Source: Haemophilus influenzae (GTDB taxonomy: Bacteria > Pseudomonadota > Gammaproteobacteria > Enterobacterales > Pasteurellaceae). Taken from it: 64,000 nucleotides of DNA. Made by a program: the position numbers and the translations under genes. Under the pieces are notes generated by a model. It searched no databases. It was given only the letters and a program-made list of their open reading frames with translations, and had not been told where the DNA came from. How positions within the stretch are numbered: the stretch's first letter is position 1; each line of letters opens with the position of its first letter. Below are positions 1-10,700 of the stretch, in pieces. The DNA lies in assembly GCA_923172585.1 (NCBI GenBank), contig OV298644.1, positions 1,257,427 to 1,321,426 of the forward strand. Reading direction: 5' to 3'.

Positions 1-416
1 GCATTGTTTGCCAGAATACAGTTATTTTTAATTTGGCAATCGTGCGCAACGTGAACATTAATCATTAATAAATTGTTATTGCCAATAGCTGTTACGCCAC
101 AGCCTTGAATCGTGCCACGATGGATTGTCACGTGTTCACGAATTTTATTGCTATTACCAATAATGGTTTTTGTAGCTTCGCCTTTGTATTTCAAATCTTG
201 GTTTACTTCGCCAATACTAGTGAATTGATAAATTTCGTTATCTTCGCCAATCACGGTATCGCCACGTACCACAACGTGAGATTTCAATACAGTGCGAGCT
301 TTGATTTCAACAGTACCCTCAATAATACAGAAAGGCCCAATAAAAACATCTTCGCCAATTACCGCACCTTCTTCAATGAGGGCAGTTGGATGAATTTTTG
401 CACTTGGGTGGATCAT
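1..416 (-). CDS. lpxA: UDP-N-acetylglucosamine acyltransferase LpxA (5' part, runs off the window)
   Basis: First committed step of lipid A synthesis: transfers a 3-hydroxyacyl chain from ACP to UDP-GlcNAc in the cytoplasm. The first 138 codons are present and begin [10 protein letters not shown]. The sequence shows the hexapeptide-repeat pattern of a left-handed beta helix (I-G-E-D, I-G-P-F). His122 and His125 in V-H-V-A-H-D-C match the catalytic region of the family, where the base is His125. The ATG lies 13 bp after the fabZ stop, the usual fabZ-lpxA order. Only the C-terminal half is missing, cut by the window edge. Confidence 0.95.
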   Translation of the reverse strand, partial: MIHPSAKIHPTALIEEGAVIGEDVFIGPFCIIEGTVEIKARTVLKSHVVVRGDTVIGEDNEIYQFTSIGEVNQDLKYKGEATKTIIGNSNKIREHVTIHRGTIQGCGVTAIGNNNLLMINVHVAHDCQIKNNCILANN

Positions 417-429
417 ATTTACCCCTTAA

Positions 430-876
430 TTAACGACGAGCACACATTAGTTTTGCTTCACAAGCGATTTCGCCGTTTACGGTGGCAACGCCAGTAAATG
501 CAGTAATACCACGGCGTTTTTTAATCACTTGAACGTTTAATTCCATTTGATCTCCCGGTAATACTGGGCGTTTAAAGCGGGCTTCATCAATACCTGCAAA
601 GTAGAATAGTTCGCCGCCTTTTAATTCGTGAGTTTTAAAGGCTAAAATGCCCATTGCTTGTGCCAAAGCTTCTAAAATTAAAACGCCCGGTAAAATGGGT
701 TCGCCTGGGAAGTGGCCTGTGAAACAAGGCTCATTGACGCTGATATTTTTAATCGCTTTTAACCATTCGCCTTCTTTAAAATCCAATACGCGATCCACTA
801 ATAAAAATGGATAGCGATGTGGTAATAAAGTCATAATTTCTTTTGATTCGATCACTTTTGGTTGTTGTTCTGACAC
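430..876 (-). CDS. fabZ: 3-hydroxyacyl-ACP dehydratase FabZ
   Basis: Dehydrates 3-hydroxyacyl-ACP in type II fatty acid elongation and competes with lipid A synthesis for the same substrate. The protein has 148 residues, normal for FabZ, with a single hot-dog fold. The catalytic pair is His55 in G-H-F-P-G-E-P and Glu69 in L-I-L-E-A-L-A-Q, with the [10 protein letters not shown] signature at residues 20-29. It is followed at once by lpxA on the same strand. The gene upstream (962-2524) is 85 bp away, so fabZ may have its own promoter in that gap. Confidence 0.97.
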   Translation of the reverse strand: MSEQQPKVIESKEIMTLLPHRYPFLLVDRVLDFKEGEWLKAIKNISVNEPCFTGHFPGEPILPGVLILEALAQAMGILAFKTHELKGGELFYFAGIDEARFKRPVLPGDQMELNVQVIKKRRGITAFTGVATVNGEIACEAKLMCARR

Positions 877-961
877 GTTGATACCTTACAAAAAATAAAC
901 AAATAAAATCTGTCGGATTATACGATATTTATAGCTAAAAATAAAACGCACTCAATATAGC

Positions 962-2524
962 CTAGTGTTTAGGACGAATATCAATGGCTGGATCGTCATC
1001 TTTACGATATTTTTCATCAATTCGTTTTTGCAATCCAAAGTCATTTTTATCCGACTCGTTAGAAAATAAATCTTCTGTTTGCGTTAATTGAGGATTTTTA
1101 ATTCCTATCCAGTTTGCAATCCCTTCTAAGAAGTTTAAACCTGATTTAAACACCTTATATTCTTTGCGTTCCATATCATCTGATGAAATTTTGAATAGCG
1201 GAATATTATGATGTTCTCGGCTGAAACAGTTTTGATTGAACAAAAGTATATTGTTTTTTTCATCTTGTTGGTGGCACAAACCGTGATCTGAGAAATAAAT
1301 CATTGAAAAAGTGCGGTGATTTTTCTTCGCGTTTTCTTCAAGCTGATCATATACACGTTTTAAAAATTCGTCAGTTTTCTTAATAGATGAAACATAGCAA
1401 TTTAAATAACCATATTTCGAATTAAGATCTTTATCATCAAAGATTTTTGGATAATCTTCGATACGATCGCAAGCCATTGGGTGTGAACCATAAATATGCA
1501 ACACAATAAAACGTTTTCCTTGAACAGAATTTTCTAATACTTGGGCGAATTTGGGTAATAAATCAAAGTCACTAAAGTTAGTCGAATTAAAGCTTCCGCC
1601 TTTTTTCAAGAAAAAGGTTTCATCAGATTTTGATGCAAGGGATGAAACTGGCGTATCGAATTTACCGATCATCCCATGATTAGAAAGCCAATAAGTTTTC
1701 ACGCCTGCAGATTTGATGAGATCCACTAAACTCAAACTGTAATTGGGTTCCCATTTTTCTTTGTCTGGAAAGGTTAGCATTAAACGAAGTGGGGCGACGG
1801 TATTTGTTCCTGCGGAACGAAAACCATCAATCAACGTGCCTTTAGCGTTAGACATAAAGGGGGTGTTTTCAATTGGATAACCGTAGGCATGGTGGTAATC
1901 TTTCCGTGCACTTTCTCCGAGTACAATTACATAATCATCATAGCGTGAATTTTCTAATGTTGATTTTCCCCAGTTATCAGATTGAGAAATTTGTTTTAGT
2001 TTTTGCACTTCATCTACAATTTTTAATGTGGAACTTACTGTTTCTTTGAGCGGTTCAGCAAGCGGCATGTTGTAAGCAAAAAGCAATGTCGCCAAGGCAA
2101 TAAATGTTTTATTACGATAAAATTTTATGCCAAATTTCACCGCACTTTTGTACTGAAGAAAAATCAAAATAGGAATGGCGAAAGCAATTAAGTAACTACT
2201 CACTGGGATTTGCAATAGAAATTCCTTCGTTTCTAATATATCTGTCGCGAAAAGCGAGGCGATATATTGATAGCTTGGAGGGCCAAAATTTAGCCCCGTA
2301 GGCGTATAAAAAGCATGTAGTAATGCAAGCGGTAGCAAAATAAAATAGAAGGATTTTTTACTGCTGCTTAATAAGAGAATAGTTATTGTCGCAAGCAGAA
2401 TAAGATCTACAGTTGGTTCTGTAAACATTCCAGAACCGATTAAAATAAAATAACCTGCGAATGCGGCACAAATCACCGCAAAAAGTGCGGGCAAAATTTG
2501 GCTTGTTTTTTTCGTGTTCATCAT
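962..2524 (-). CDS. phosphoethanolamine transferase, EptA/CptA/OpgE-type inner-membrane enzyme
   Basis: Predicted to move phosphoethanolamine from phosphatidylethanolamine to a surface glycolipid or glycan. The first ~170 residues form about five membrane segments. The rest is a periplasmic sulfatase-fold domain with metal-site motifs V-L-G-E-S-A-R and S-D-H-G-L. A Thr in S-A-G-T-N-T-V-A-P is the likely phosphoenzyme nucleophile, followed by H-H-N-I-P-L-F near the end. I start at the ATG at 2524, preceded by AGGGAAG. A GTG 36 bp upstream (2560) and a second ATG at 2521 are alternatives. Divergent from pyrH. Acceptor (lipid A, core heptose or other) cannot be told from sequence. Confidence 0.85.
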
Positions 2525-2652
2525 TGTCTTCCCTGAAAAGAAAATATCGCTATTATCCACCTTTCACTCAGAATTTCCATATTTAACTTCTTCACTCTTG
2601 AGCGGTTATTTTATAGAATAAGCCAATTTTTTTAAGCCAGAAGGAAAAAACA

Positions 2653-3366
2653 ATGAGCCAACCAATTTATAAACGTATTTTATTGAAATTAAGTGGTGAA
2701 GCATTACAAGGAGAAGATGGTCTTGGTATCGATCCTGCGATTCTCGATCGTATGGCTGTTGAAATTAAAGAATTAGTGGAGATGGGTGTGGAAGTCGGTG
2801 TCGTTCTCGGTGGTGGCAACTTATTCCGTGGCGCAAAACTAGCAAAAGCGGGGATGAATCGCGTGGTGGGCGATCATATGGGAATGCTTGCTACTGTGAT
2901 GAATGGTTTGGCAATGCGTGATTCTTTATTCCGTGCTGATGTGAACGCAAAATTAATGTCCGCTTTCCAATTAAATGGTATTTGCGATACTTATAACTGG
3001 TCTGAAGCAATCAAAATGTTACGCGAAAAACGCGTAGTCATTTTCTCTGCGGGAACGGGAAATCCATTCTTTACCACTGATTCTACCGCTTGTTTGCGTG
3101 GTATTGAAATTGAAGCTGATGTTGTGTTGAAAGCGACTAAAGTTGATGGTGTGTATGATTGTGATCCTGCGAAAAATCCTGATGCAAAACTTTATAAAAA
3201 TTTAACTTATGCAGAAGTGATCGATAAAGAATTAAAAGTGATGGACTTATCGGCGTTTACTTTAGCTCGCGATCATGGCATGCCGATTAGAGTGTTCAAT
3301 ATGGGTAAACCTGGAGCGTTACGTCAAGTAGTGACTGGTACTGAAGAAGGCACCACTATTTGTTAG
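2653..3366 (+). CDS. pyrH: uridylate kinase PyrH
   Basis: Phosphorylates UMP to UDP in pyrimidine nucleotide synthesis; a cytoplasmic hexamer of the amino acid kinase fold. The 237-residue product has the family N-terminus with [12 protein letters not shown] at residues 7-18, a glycine-rich [12 protein letters not shown] loop, and the uridine-binding [11 protein letters not shown] segment. An AAGGA ribosome site precedes the ATG. It is a single transcription unit here, closed by a clear hairpin. Its usual neighbours (tsf, rpsB) are not in the window. Confidence 0.97.
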   Translation: MSQPIYKRILLKLSGEALQGEDGLGIDPAILDRMAVEIKELVEMGVEVGVVLGGGNLFRGAKLAKAGMNRVVGDHMGMLATVMNGLAMRDSLFRADVNAKLMSAFQLNGICDTYNWSEAIKMLREKRVVIFSAGTGNPFFTTDSTACLRGIEIEADVVLKATKVDGVYDCDPAKNPDAKLYKNLTYAEVIDKELKVMDLSAFTLARDHGMPIRVFNMGKPGALRQVVTGTEEGTTIC

Positions 3367-3414
3367 TGAATGTTGAAAAGAATAATATTAAAGAAAATAC
3401 ATAATTAAATTAAG

Positions 3415-3449
3415 GACTAAACTTTTAATTCATTGAGTTTAGTCTTTTT
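3415..3449 (+). terminator. Rho-independent terminator of pyrH
   Basis: A perfect 9-bp stem (GACTAAACT with AGTTTAGTC, loop of about 12 nt) is followed by TTTTT. It lies 48 bp after the pyrH stop codon. Confidence 0.8.
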
Positions 3450-3531
3450 AATTTAAATAAAGCATTACGGCAGGAATGAAAGTTTTCGTAAATTCTGTTT
3501 AGTCTTCATAGTTGGATTATTTAGATATAAA

Positions 3532-3583
3532 AATCTGCACTCTAATAAGTGAGAAAGTTAATCAAACTTTTAGAATGCAGATT
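3532..3583 (-). terminator. terminator of the nrf operon
   Basis: AATCTGCACTCTAA pairs with TTAGAATGCAGATT (14 bp, one mismatch) around a 24-nt AT-rich loop. On the minus strand the stem is followed by TTTTTAT, placing it just after nrfD. On the plus strand it is followed by a T-rich run, so it may work in both directions between the convergent pyrH and nrf units. Confidence 0.7.
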
Positions 3584-3604
3584 AATTTTTTATAAAATTT
3601 CAGT

Positions 3605-4570
3605 TTAAGCTACAGTGAGTTGTCCCGCATATAAAATAAAGAAACGTAAACAAAATACCCCAATTAAGTCAAAAATTGATACCAAGATAATAAAGTTACG
3701 GTTGTATTTTAAACGGTCATTTACAAACATATTGGCGATTAATGGGATCAAGATACCAATAATCAATACTCCAACCCAGAATACCACTCCCCAAAAACCA
3801 GATAAGGCATTATGTAACGCAACTGTTTTTTGTCCGCCACCAAAATGTAATCCAACGAAGAAACACACAATCAAACCAAGTTCTGTCACCATAATTGGCA
3901 CTTCAAATTTGTGGATGAAGTGCGATTCGTGAGAATCACCTTTTAGTTTTCCTGCAATTAAGATAATTAAGAAGGTTGCAGCAATACCAGATGATGTGCC
4001 AGAGGCTAAGAATAATGCGGGTAATACGGGGTTATTTAACATTGGATAGCTAATCAATGCAGAAAGTAAGAACCCTGTGTATGCTCCAAGCACAGCAGCC
4101 AATATGAAAAGAATAACTTCGACTGGACTTACAATACGTTCTGCAATACCGATGAGTTTCATCACAAATTGCAGTTTTGGTATAAAGCGATTAATTAATG
4201 CTTCGATTTCTTTTTTGAAAATCACTACACCCCAAATTACTAAAAATAACATATAGATTTGGAATAGCATGACCCCCATCGACATTACGGAGTTGAATTG
4301 ATAGTTAAACATCAATTTCCAGAATGTCCAAGGTCGAGTCAAGTGGAAAATTAATAGCGTTAAACCAATTAATGTTGGTACAGACCCTAAAATTACCCCA
4401 GATCGAATAATCCAGTTTTGGCTTAGATTTTCTAGTTTATTACTGCGTTTATAGGCAATTGCTAACTGTACCGCACCAGATGAGATCCCCAATAAAAACA
4501 AGTAGATCGCAATGGTATAATCCCACACTAGATTAGGCGTATGAAATGGAACTGGATAATCTAACGTCAT
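3605..4570 (-). CDS. nrfD: NrfD, membrane quinol-oxidising subunit of the nitrite reductase complex
   Basis: Integral membrane protein of the NrfD/PsrC family. It is expected to take electrons from menaquinol and pass them through NrfC and NrfB to the periplasmic reductase NrfA. The 321-residue chain is almost entirely hydrophobic, with about eight membrane helices and no signal peptide, and has the usual family length. Its ATG overlaps the nrfC stop by 4 bp (ATGA), so the two are translationally coupled. It is the last gene of the operon; no nrfE, nrfF or nrfG follows, and a terminator lies directly downstream. Confidence 0.93.
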   Translation of the reverse strand: MTLDYPVPFHTPNLVWDYTIAIYLFLLGISSGAVQLAIAYKRSNKLENLSQNWIIRSGVILGSVPTLIGLTLLIFHLTRPWTFWKLMFNYQFNSVMSMGVMLFQIYMLFLVIWGVVIFKKEIEALINRFIPKLQFVMKLIGIAERIVSPVEVILFILAAVLGAYTGFLLSALISYPMLNNPVLPALFLASGTSSGIAATFLIILIAGKLKGDSHESHFIHKFEVPIMVTELGLIVCFFVGLHFGGGQKTVALHNALSGFWGVVFWVGVLIIGILIPLIANMFVNDRLKYNRNFIILVSIFDLIGVFCLRFFILYAGQLTVA

Positions 4571-5244
4571 CTTCTAGGCTCCCCATGTTGGAATGGAATG
4601 TGATATAAGTTTGGTTGTGTACCTAATTCCACTTTAGTGCGATAAACCGGTTTTTCTTTCACTTTACGTGAAACTGCACTTGTTGGATCATTCATATCCC
4701 CAAAGGTTAATGCTTTGGTTGGGCAAGCCTCTACACAAGCAGGTTGTTTACCATTGGCTAGATTTGTATCGCGGCAGAAGTTACATTTATCTGCGGTACG
4801 ATGTATTGGATGAATAAAACGTACACGATATGGGCAAACTGCTATACAGTATTGGCAGCCTATGCATAAATCTTTATGTACATCTACAATGCCAGTCTCT
4901 TTATCAATAAAAGATGCACCAGTTGGACAAACTGCTACACAAGGTGCATTTGTACAATGTTGGCAAGATTGACGAAAGAACTCGTATTCTTGATTTGGAA
5001 ATTCCCCATAAGGTTCACTACGTAGAATCTCTAAGCGAGAAACGCCTTCTGGCACTTGGTTTACATCACGACATGAGTCCATACAGGCGGTACAACCGAT
5101 ACACGCATTTTCATCATGTATCATTGCGTAACGTTTAGGTTTATCCGCCTTGTCTTCTTTTGCAAAAGAAGGTAAAGATGTTCCCGTCATAAGGATCACA
5201 GCCCCCATGCCAGAAACAAAGTTTCGGCGTGAGCAGACTGTCAT
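4567..5244 (-). CDS. nrfC: NrfC, ferredoxin-like 4x[4Fe-4S] electron-transfer protein with Tat signal
   Basis: Relays electrons from NrfD to the cytochromes on the periplasmic side. The N-terminus C-S-R-R-N-F-V-S-G followed by a hydrophobic stretch is a twin-arginine signal, so it should be exported folded with its clusters. Four cysteine motifs for [4Fe-4S] clusters are visible: C-I-G-C-T-A-C, C-Q-H-C-T-N-A-P-C, C-I-G-C-Q-Y-C and C-N-F-C followed later by C-V-E-A-C-P. 225 residues is normal for the family. It overlaps nrfB upstream and nrfD downstream by 4 bp each. Confidence 0.95.
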   Translation of the reverse strand: MTVCSRRNFVSGMGAVILMTGTSLPSFAKEDKADKPKRYAMIHDENACIGCTACMDSCRDVNQVPEGVSRLEILRSEPYGEFPNQEYEFFRQSCQHCTNAPCVAVCPTGASFIDKETGIVDVHKDLCIGCQYCIAVCPYRVRFIHPIHRTADKCNFCRDTNLANGKQPACVEACPTKALTFGDMNDPTSAVSRKVKEKPVYRTKVELGTQPNLYHIPFQHGEPRR

Positions 5245-5891
5245 AGTTTATCCTTTTGTTTGATTAGTTTATCTTGTTCAGCTTTACGTTTTTGTTGTTC
5301 GCCATGACAATCTACACAAAGTTTAACGCGTTGTTTTGGTTGAATCCCCTTCATTGCATCTTCTTTAGGGTGAAGAGTATGGCAACTTGCGCAAGGCAAT
5401 TTCATTGCGTGTACATCATGAGCCCATAATTTTTCACGAAGTTTGTCAGGTTGATGGCAAGCAAAACAAACTTGGTTTTGTTCTTGAACGGAATACATCG
5501 GTTTTTTATTACCGAAAATATCTCCTTCAAAACGCATAACATCTTTAGCACCGCGACGATGATTTTCGGAAATATTGCCGTGACAGCTTACACAAGTAAT
5601 AGCTTTACCGTTATTTGGATTTTTCTTATCTAAATGTGCACCGTGAAATTTACCAAAGTGGAGTTCGCCACCAGACTGATCTAGCGTTTGGTTTTTATCT
5701 ATTTTGTCGAATTTATGGCATTTAGCACAATATTGATTAGGATCGCGTTGGTTATCTAATTGCGGTTCATAAGTAACATGATCCGCAGGTTTTTGTGCAT
5801 CATCCGCATGAGCCAAAAATGGCGCTGCTACAAATGCTACAATTAACGCTAACGCTTTTGCAGATTTGTTGATTAAAGAAGTTAAATTCAT
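5241..5891 (-). CDS. nrfB: NrfB, periplasmic pentaheme cytochrome c
   Basis: Electron carrier that feeds the catalytic cytochrome NrfA. From the ATG at 5891 (preceded by GAGGTAACCCAA) the product has 216 residues. It has a signal peptide ending near A-H-A (residue 29) and five C-x-x-C-H heme motifs (C-A-K-C-H, C-V-S-C-H, C-F-A-C-H, C-A-S-C-H, C-V-D-C-H). An upstream in-frame start at 5924 would add 11 residues before the signal peptide and is less likely. It lies 76 bp after nrfA, with an inverted uptake-signal hairpin between them, and overlaps nrfC. Confidence 0.93.
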   Translation of the reverse strand: MNLTSLINKSAKALALIVAFVAAPFLAHADDAQKPADHVTYEPQLDNQRDPNQYCAKCHKFDKIDKNQTLDQSGGELHFGKFHGAHLDKKNPNNGKAITCVSCHGNISENHRRGAKDVMRFEGDIFGNKKPMYSVQEQNQVCFACHQPDKLREKLWAHDVHAMKLPCASCHTLHPKEDAMKGIQPKQRVKLCVDCHGEQQKRKAEQDKLIKQKDKL

Positions 5892-5921
5892 TTGGGTTAC
5901 CTCAAATTTGACCTTGAAAAT

Positions 5922-5957
5922 CACCGCACTTTCCTGTTTGCACTAAAAAGTGCGGTG
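5922..5957 (-). terminator. inverted uptake-signal pair between nrfA and nrfB (attenuator-like hairpin)
   Basis: CACCGCACTTT pairs with AAAGTGCGGTG, an 11-bp perfect stem built from two opposed uptake signals with a 14-nt loop. It lies inside the nrf operon. Paired signals of this kind are known to double as terminators in this genus. Here one could reduce read-through so that more NrfA than NrfBCD is made. That role is inferred. Confidence 0.55.
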
Positions 5958-5967
5958 CATTTTTCAT

Positions 5968-7494
5968 TTATTTTTGTGCTGGTGGATCAACTAATAAGCC
6001 TTTTTCTCTAGCTTGTTGTTCCCATTGTGGTACCACAGTTTTTAAGAATTCTTCTTTCGCTTTACGTTCTTTTTCAATATCAATACCCATTACTTTCCAC
6101 GCTTTATCAGCAGTTGAAATATCTGGGATTTGAACTGGAGTTTTCACACCGTGTTTAGTTAAGATTACAGCAAGTTTAGTACGTGCGTCTGCTACTTTAT
6201 CTAAGCCAGAAGCTAATACACGAAGTACTACTTCAGGCGCATGCATATGACCACCATGGCTTGCAGCAGTGTAATCCCAACGCCATTGAGCATGACGAAT
6301 ATCCATTAATGCTGCTTCCATTTCTTTTTTAGTTGCACCTGCGTCCCAAGCCTCTTTTGCTTCAAAGTGAGCTTTGACAACTTGGTCTTCTAAACGACCC
6401 ATTACATCTTTCACTTCTTTTTTACGTGAAGTAACAATATCGCGTAATTTTTCTTTGCTTTGATCGTGACAATTTGCACAAGTGCTGTCAAATGCCTCAA
6501 ATGGATTTTGAATTTGGTGATCGGTGTAAACTTTACCGTCCGCACCTTGTACTTTTGGCATATGGCAATCTACACAAGTTACCCCATTTTTACCGTGCAT
6601 ACCTAAAGACCAAATTTCAAAGTCAGGGTGTTGTGCTTTTAACATTGGTGCTTTAGAAAGTGAGTGAGTCCAGTCAGTGAAACCAATATCATCATAATAT
6701 TTTTCAATATCATCTACGGTTTGACCATTATCCCAAGGGAAAGTTACTTGCTTGATGTCCCCTGCAAAATAGTATTCAACATGGCAGTTTGCGCAAATTT
6801 CTGCACGTTTTTCAGTACGCGCCGCCGTGTTGAAACTTAAATTGTTGTGTGGGCGACCTTCTGCTTTATCTTTTTCAGCAGTGGCTTTTTCTAAAGCATC
6901 AAGGGCGCGTAATACGTGTGGGCGAGCAATACGTAATGCTGGTTTGCCTTCAGCAAAATCTTTAGAGGTTGTGTCGTGACAGTCAGCACAGCCAATTGAG
7001 TTCACGATTTCAGGTCCTCCCTTTGCCCATTTCGCATTGAAATAATCTTTCTCACCCCATTCCGCGATTAAACGTGGAACATCAGGACCTTTACATGTCC
7101 AACATGCCATAGCTTGAGGGCCATCATTTGCAGTTTTTGGCGCACCTGTACGTAAAATATTACGCACATCTGTTACCGCATAAAAGTGACCGCGTGGTGC
7201 GTTATATTCTTTTGCAAATGCATAACCACCCCAAAGTACGATTAGGCGCGGATTTTCTTCATCAGCATAAATAATGTTTTCGCCATCGCCGTTTGCTGTA
7301 GAACGCCAGCTGTTATATTGATTTGGATATTTTTCTGCAAATTTTTCATTTACAGATTCAATTTTCAAATCAGGTTTTGCTAGTTCAACAGGTTGTTCTA
7401 ATGGCTTATATACAAGCTCAGCAGTGGCTGAGTTAAATAAGCTTAAACTCGCGAAAGACGCTGCCACAATAAGGCTTTTTTTGAATGCGTTCAC
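5968..7494 (-). CDS. nrfA: NrfA, cytochrome c552 ammonia-forming nitrite reductase
   Basis: Reduces nitrite to ammonia with six electrons in the periplasm during anaerobic respiration. From the GTG at 7494 the product has 508 residues: a signal peptide ending at S-A-T-A, then the catalytic heme site C-W-T-C-K (131-135) with Lys as heme ligand, and four C-x-x-C-H sites (169, 234, 307, 339). I prefer GTG because GGAG lies 8 nt ahead of it and the signal peptide then has normal length. The longer frame from the ATG at 7584 would put a second hydrophobic segment in front. First gene of nrfABCD. The C-x-x-C-K heme normally needs the NrfEFG lyase, which is not in this window. Confidence 0.95.
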   Translation of the reverse strand: MNAFKKSLIVAASFASLSLFNSATAELVYKPLEQPVELAKPDLKIESVNEKFAEKYPNQYNSWRSTANGDGENIIYADEENPRLIVLWGGYAFAKEYNAPRGHFYAVTDVRNILRTGAPKTANDGPQAMACWTCKGPDVPRLIAEWGEKDYFNAKWAKGGPEIVNSIGCADCHDTTSKDFAEGKPALRIARPHVLRALDALEKATAEKDKAEGRPHNNLSFNTAARTEKRAEICANCHVEYYFAGDIKQVTFPWDNGQTVDDIEKYYDDIGFTDWTHSLSKAPMLKAQHPDFEIWSLGMHGKNGVTCVDCHMPKVQGADGKVYTDHQIQNPFEAFDSTCANCHDQSKEKLRDIVTSRKKEVKDVMGRLEDQVVKAHFEAKEAWDAGATKKEMEAALMDIRHAQWRWDYTAASHGGHMHAPEVVLRVLASGLDKVADARTKLAVILTKHGVKTPVQIPDISTADKAWKVMGIDIEKERKAKEEFLKTVVPQWEQQAREKGLLVDPPAQK

Positions 7495-7638
7495 GATAAT
7501 CACTCCATTTGTTGTAATAAAAAGGTTAAGTAGAAAGTTGAGAATTATTATTAATATCCATACAAAACGTAGATATATTTTCATTCAAGCGTAAGATACC
7601 AAAAGAAAAAAGTTTTTCTACTCGCAGAATGCTAAAGT

Positions 7639-7652
7639 TTGAGCTTGATCAA
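7639..7652. promoter_or_regulatory. FNR-like box upstream of nrfA
   Basis: TTGAGCTTGATCAA matches the FNR consensus TTGAT-N4-ATCAA at nine of ten defined bases. Its centre lies about 150 bp before the chosen nrfA start, leaving room for a leader. Anaerobic activation of nrf by FNR is known in enteric relatives; the site here is a sequence match only. Confidence 0.5.
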
Positions 7653-7700
7653 GCTTATCTTTTAAAATACTAAAAAAGAGGTATATTATTGTTTTGAATA

Positions 7701-7729
7701 AATTAAGGCGGTATAAAACCGCCTTAATT
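7701..7729 (-). terminator. terminator of hrpA
   Basis: A perfect 12-bp stem AATTAAGGCGGT / ACCGCCTTAATT with a 5-nt loop lies 17 bp beyond the hrpA stop. It is flanked by T-rich sequence on both strands and separates hrpA from the nrfA promoter region. Confidence 0.75.
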
Positions 7730-7745
7730 TTGAGTATTATTATCA

Positions 7746-10700
7746 TTAGTATTGACTAATAATATTTGCTATTCTTTTATCTGATATTTGATATTTCGTC
7801 CCTAACTGCTGGGCAAATAAACTTACGCGCAATTCCTCAATCATATAGCGAATTTCCGCAATTTCATCAGAAATCGGTTTAGATTTTGGCAGTTTAGCCA
7901 GTAATTGTTGGTAAGCCTGTTGCACTTGTTCCACGCGTAGCATCGCAGCACGATCACGGTTTACATCTTTAGCCAACTTATCAATACGTTTATCAATGGC
8001 TTGCAGATAACGTTGTAAATCTGGTAGGCGATCATAACCGCTCTTTTGCACAAAACCTTGATACACCAAACCTGCAAGTTGCGATTTGATGTCGGATAAT
8101 GCAAATGCCATCGTGAAATCCATTTTGCCTTTAAGGCGTTGGTTAAGTTGGTAAGTGAGAGTAAGAATCTGCTCCACTTTCTGCGCAATATCCACGGTCA
8201 CTTCGTTAAGGTTTTCTCGAACGAAATCACGCAATTTTTCAAAGCCTGCTTCATCCCACACAAAACCGCCAAAATCGGCAATTAGCTTATCTACGGCACA
8301 AGCGATACAGTCATCAATCAAATCCAATACGCGACCGAACGGAGTAAAATACAGACCCAATTTAGCCTTATTCGGCAATTTTTCATGAAGATATTTAATT
8401 GGTGATGGCACATTGAGCAATAACAAACGACGTAAACCTTGCTGCATCGCCACCGATTGCTCAAACTCTGTTTCAAACAGTTTGATAGCTACGGCATCTT
8501 TCTCATCTACAATGGCTGGGAACGCTTTGATGCTGAAACCTCGTTGTTTTTGTTCGTAACATTGTGGTAAATCTGCAAAACTCCAAATATGCAGCCCGCT
8601 TTGCTCAATGCCATCATCTGCCACAGCAGAAATACTTTCCTGCACACGATCTTTTAAGTTGAATTTCAGCTCATCCAAATTCATGGATTCTGCGATTTTC
8701 TTACCGTTTTCATCCACCACACGGAACGTCATTTTCAGATGGCTTGGAATTTGTTCCCAATTCCAATGTTTCGCTTCTACGGTGACGCCAGTCATACGAC
8801 GCAATTCATAAATCAGCGTATCTAATAATGGCTTTTCCAACGGCACCGCACGACTTAAAAAAGCTTGAGCATAATTAGGTGCAGGCACGAAGTTACGGCG
8901 ATAAGATTTCAGCAGCGATTTAATCAGCGCAATCACCAACTCTTCACGCAAGCCTGGAATTTGCCAGTCAAAGCCGGTCATTTCCACTTGGTTGAGCAAT
9001 GGCAATGGAATATGTATTGTCACGCCGTCCGCATCGGTACCTGGTTCAAATTGATAAGTCAATTTGAGTTTTAAATTACCTTGATGCCAGAAATTCGGGA
9101 AATCCAGCTTGCTCACTTGTTCCGCATCATCATTGATTAAAAATGAACGTTCAAAATTAAGCAATTCAGGATCTTTTTGCTGCGCCTTTTTCCACCAGGT
9201 ATCAAAATGTTTTTGAGAGACAACTTCTGTGCCAATACGCTGATCGTAAAATTCAAACAATGTGCGATCATCCACCAAAATATCGCGGCGGCGGCTTTTG
9301 TGTTCCAATTCTTCTACTTCTCGAACGAGTCTTTGATTTTCTTTGAAGAATTTATGCTTGGTATTCCAACCCCCTTCCACCAAGGCAGATTGAATAAAGA
9401 TCTCACGGCTTACCGTTGGATCAATAGCACCGTAATTCACTGGTCTCGCAGCCACAATCGGCACACCGTAAAGTGTGACTTTTTCATCTGCAATCACGGC
9501 ACCACGAGATTTCGACCAACGCGGTTCTGAATAGGATTTTTTAATTAGATGCTCGGCAAGTGGCTCAATCCATTCTGGCTCAATTTCTGCCACCATACGC
9601 CCCCAAAGTTTGGAGGTTTCCACTAACTCTGCCGCCATCACCCATTTCGGTTGTTTTTTGAAAAGCACAGAATTGGGGAAAATTGCAAAATGGGCATTAC
9701 GTGCGCCAAGATATTGTTGTTTCTCCGCTTCTTTTAAACCGATATGAGAAAGCAAACCGCTTAAAAGTGCGGTATGAATTTGCTGATATTCTGCTTTTTC
9801 AGAATTAATCGGTAAGCCCATTTCACGCACGGTTAAACGAATTTGATGATAAATATCCTGCCATTCACGAATGCGTAAATAATTTAAGAAATCCTTTTGG
9901 CACTGACGACGGAATTGGTTTTTACTCAATGCTTTTTGTTGTTCTTGTAGATAACGCCAAAGATTGAGGAAAGCCAAGAAATCTGATTTTTTATCGGTAA
10001 AACGACGATGTTTTTCATCGGAAGCTTGCTGTTTTTCTTGTGGTCGATCGCGCGGATCTTGAATGGATAACGCAGAGACGATGATCATCATTTCATAAAC
10101 GCAGCCAAAATTGACCGCACTTAGGATCATTTTGGCAAGGCGCGGATCGACTGGAAGTTGAGCGAGTTGGCGACCAACTCTAGTTAATAGGCGTTTTTCA
10201 CCCACTTTGGTGCGAACCATTTCAAACGTGCCCAATTCTTCCAACAGTTTTATCCCATCTTGAATATGGCGTTTATCTGGCGCATCTACAAAAGGGAACG
10301 CTTCAATATCATCCAAACCCAATGCCGTCATTTGCAAAATAACGGAGGCTAAATTGGTGCGTAGAATTTCAGGATCGGTAAACTCTGGACGAGAATTAAA
10401 ATCCTCTTCTGAATATAAACGAATACAAATCCCTTCACTTACACGACCACATCGACCTTTACGCTGATTAGCAGATGCCTGTGAAATAGGTTCAATCGGT
10501 AAACGTTGTACTTTGGTGCGATAGCTATAACGGGAAATGCGCGCAGTACCTGGGTCAATCACATACTTAATGCCAGGTACGGTCAATGAGGTTTCTGCGA
10601 CGTTGGTCGCCAATACAATGCGATTTAAACCACTTGGATGGAAAATTTTATTTTGTTCTTGCGCAGACAAGCGTGCAAAGAGCGGTAGAATTTCCGTGTG

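Noticed and set aside
105-497. Plus-strand open frame of 130 codons at the left edge
   Set aside because: It is the complement of lpxA and fabZ, has no ribosome site and resembles no protein.
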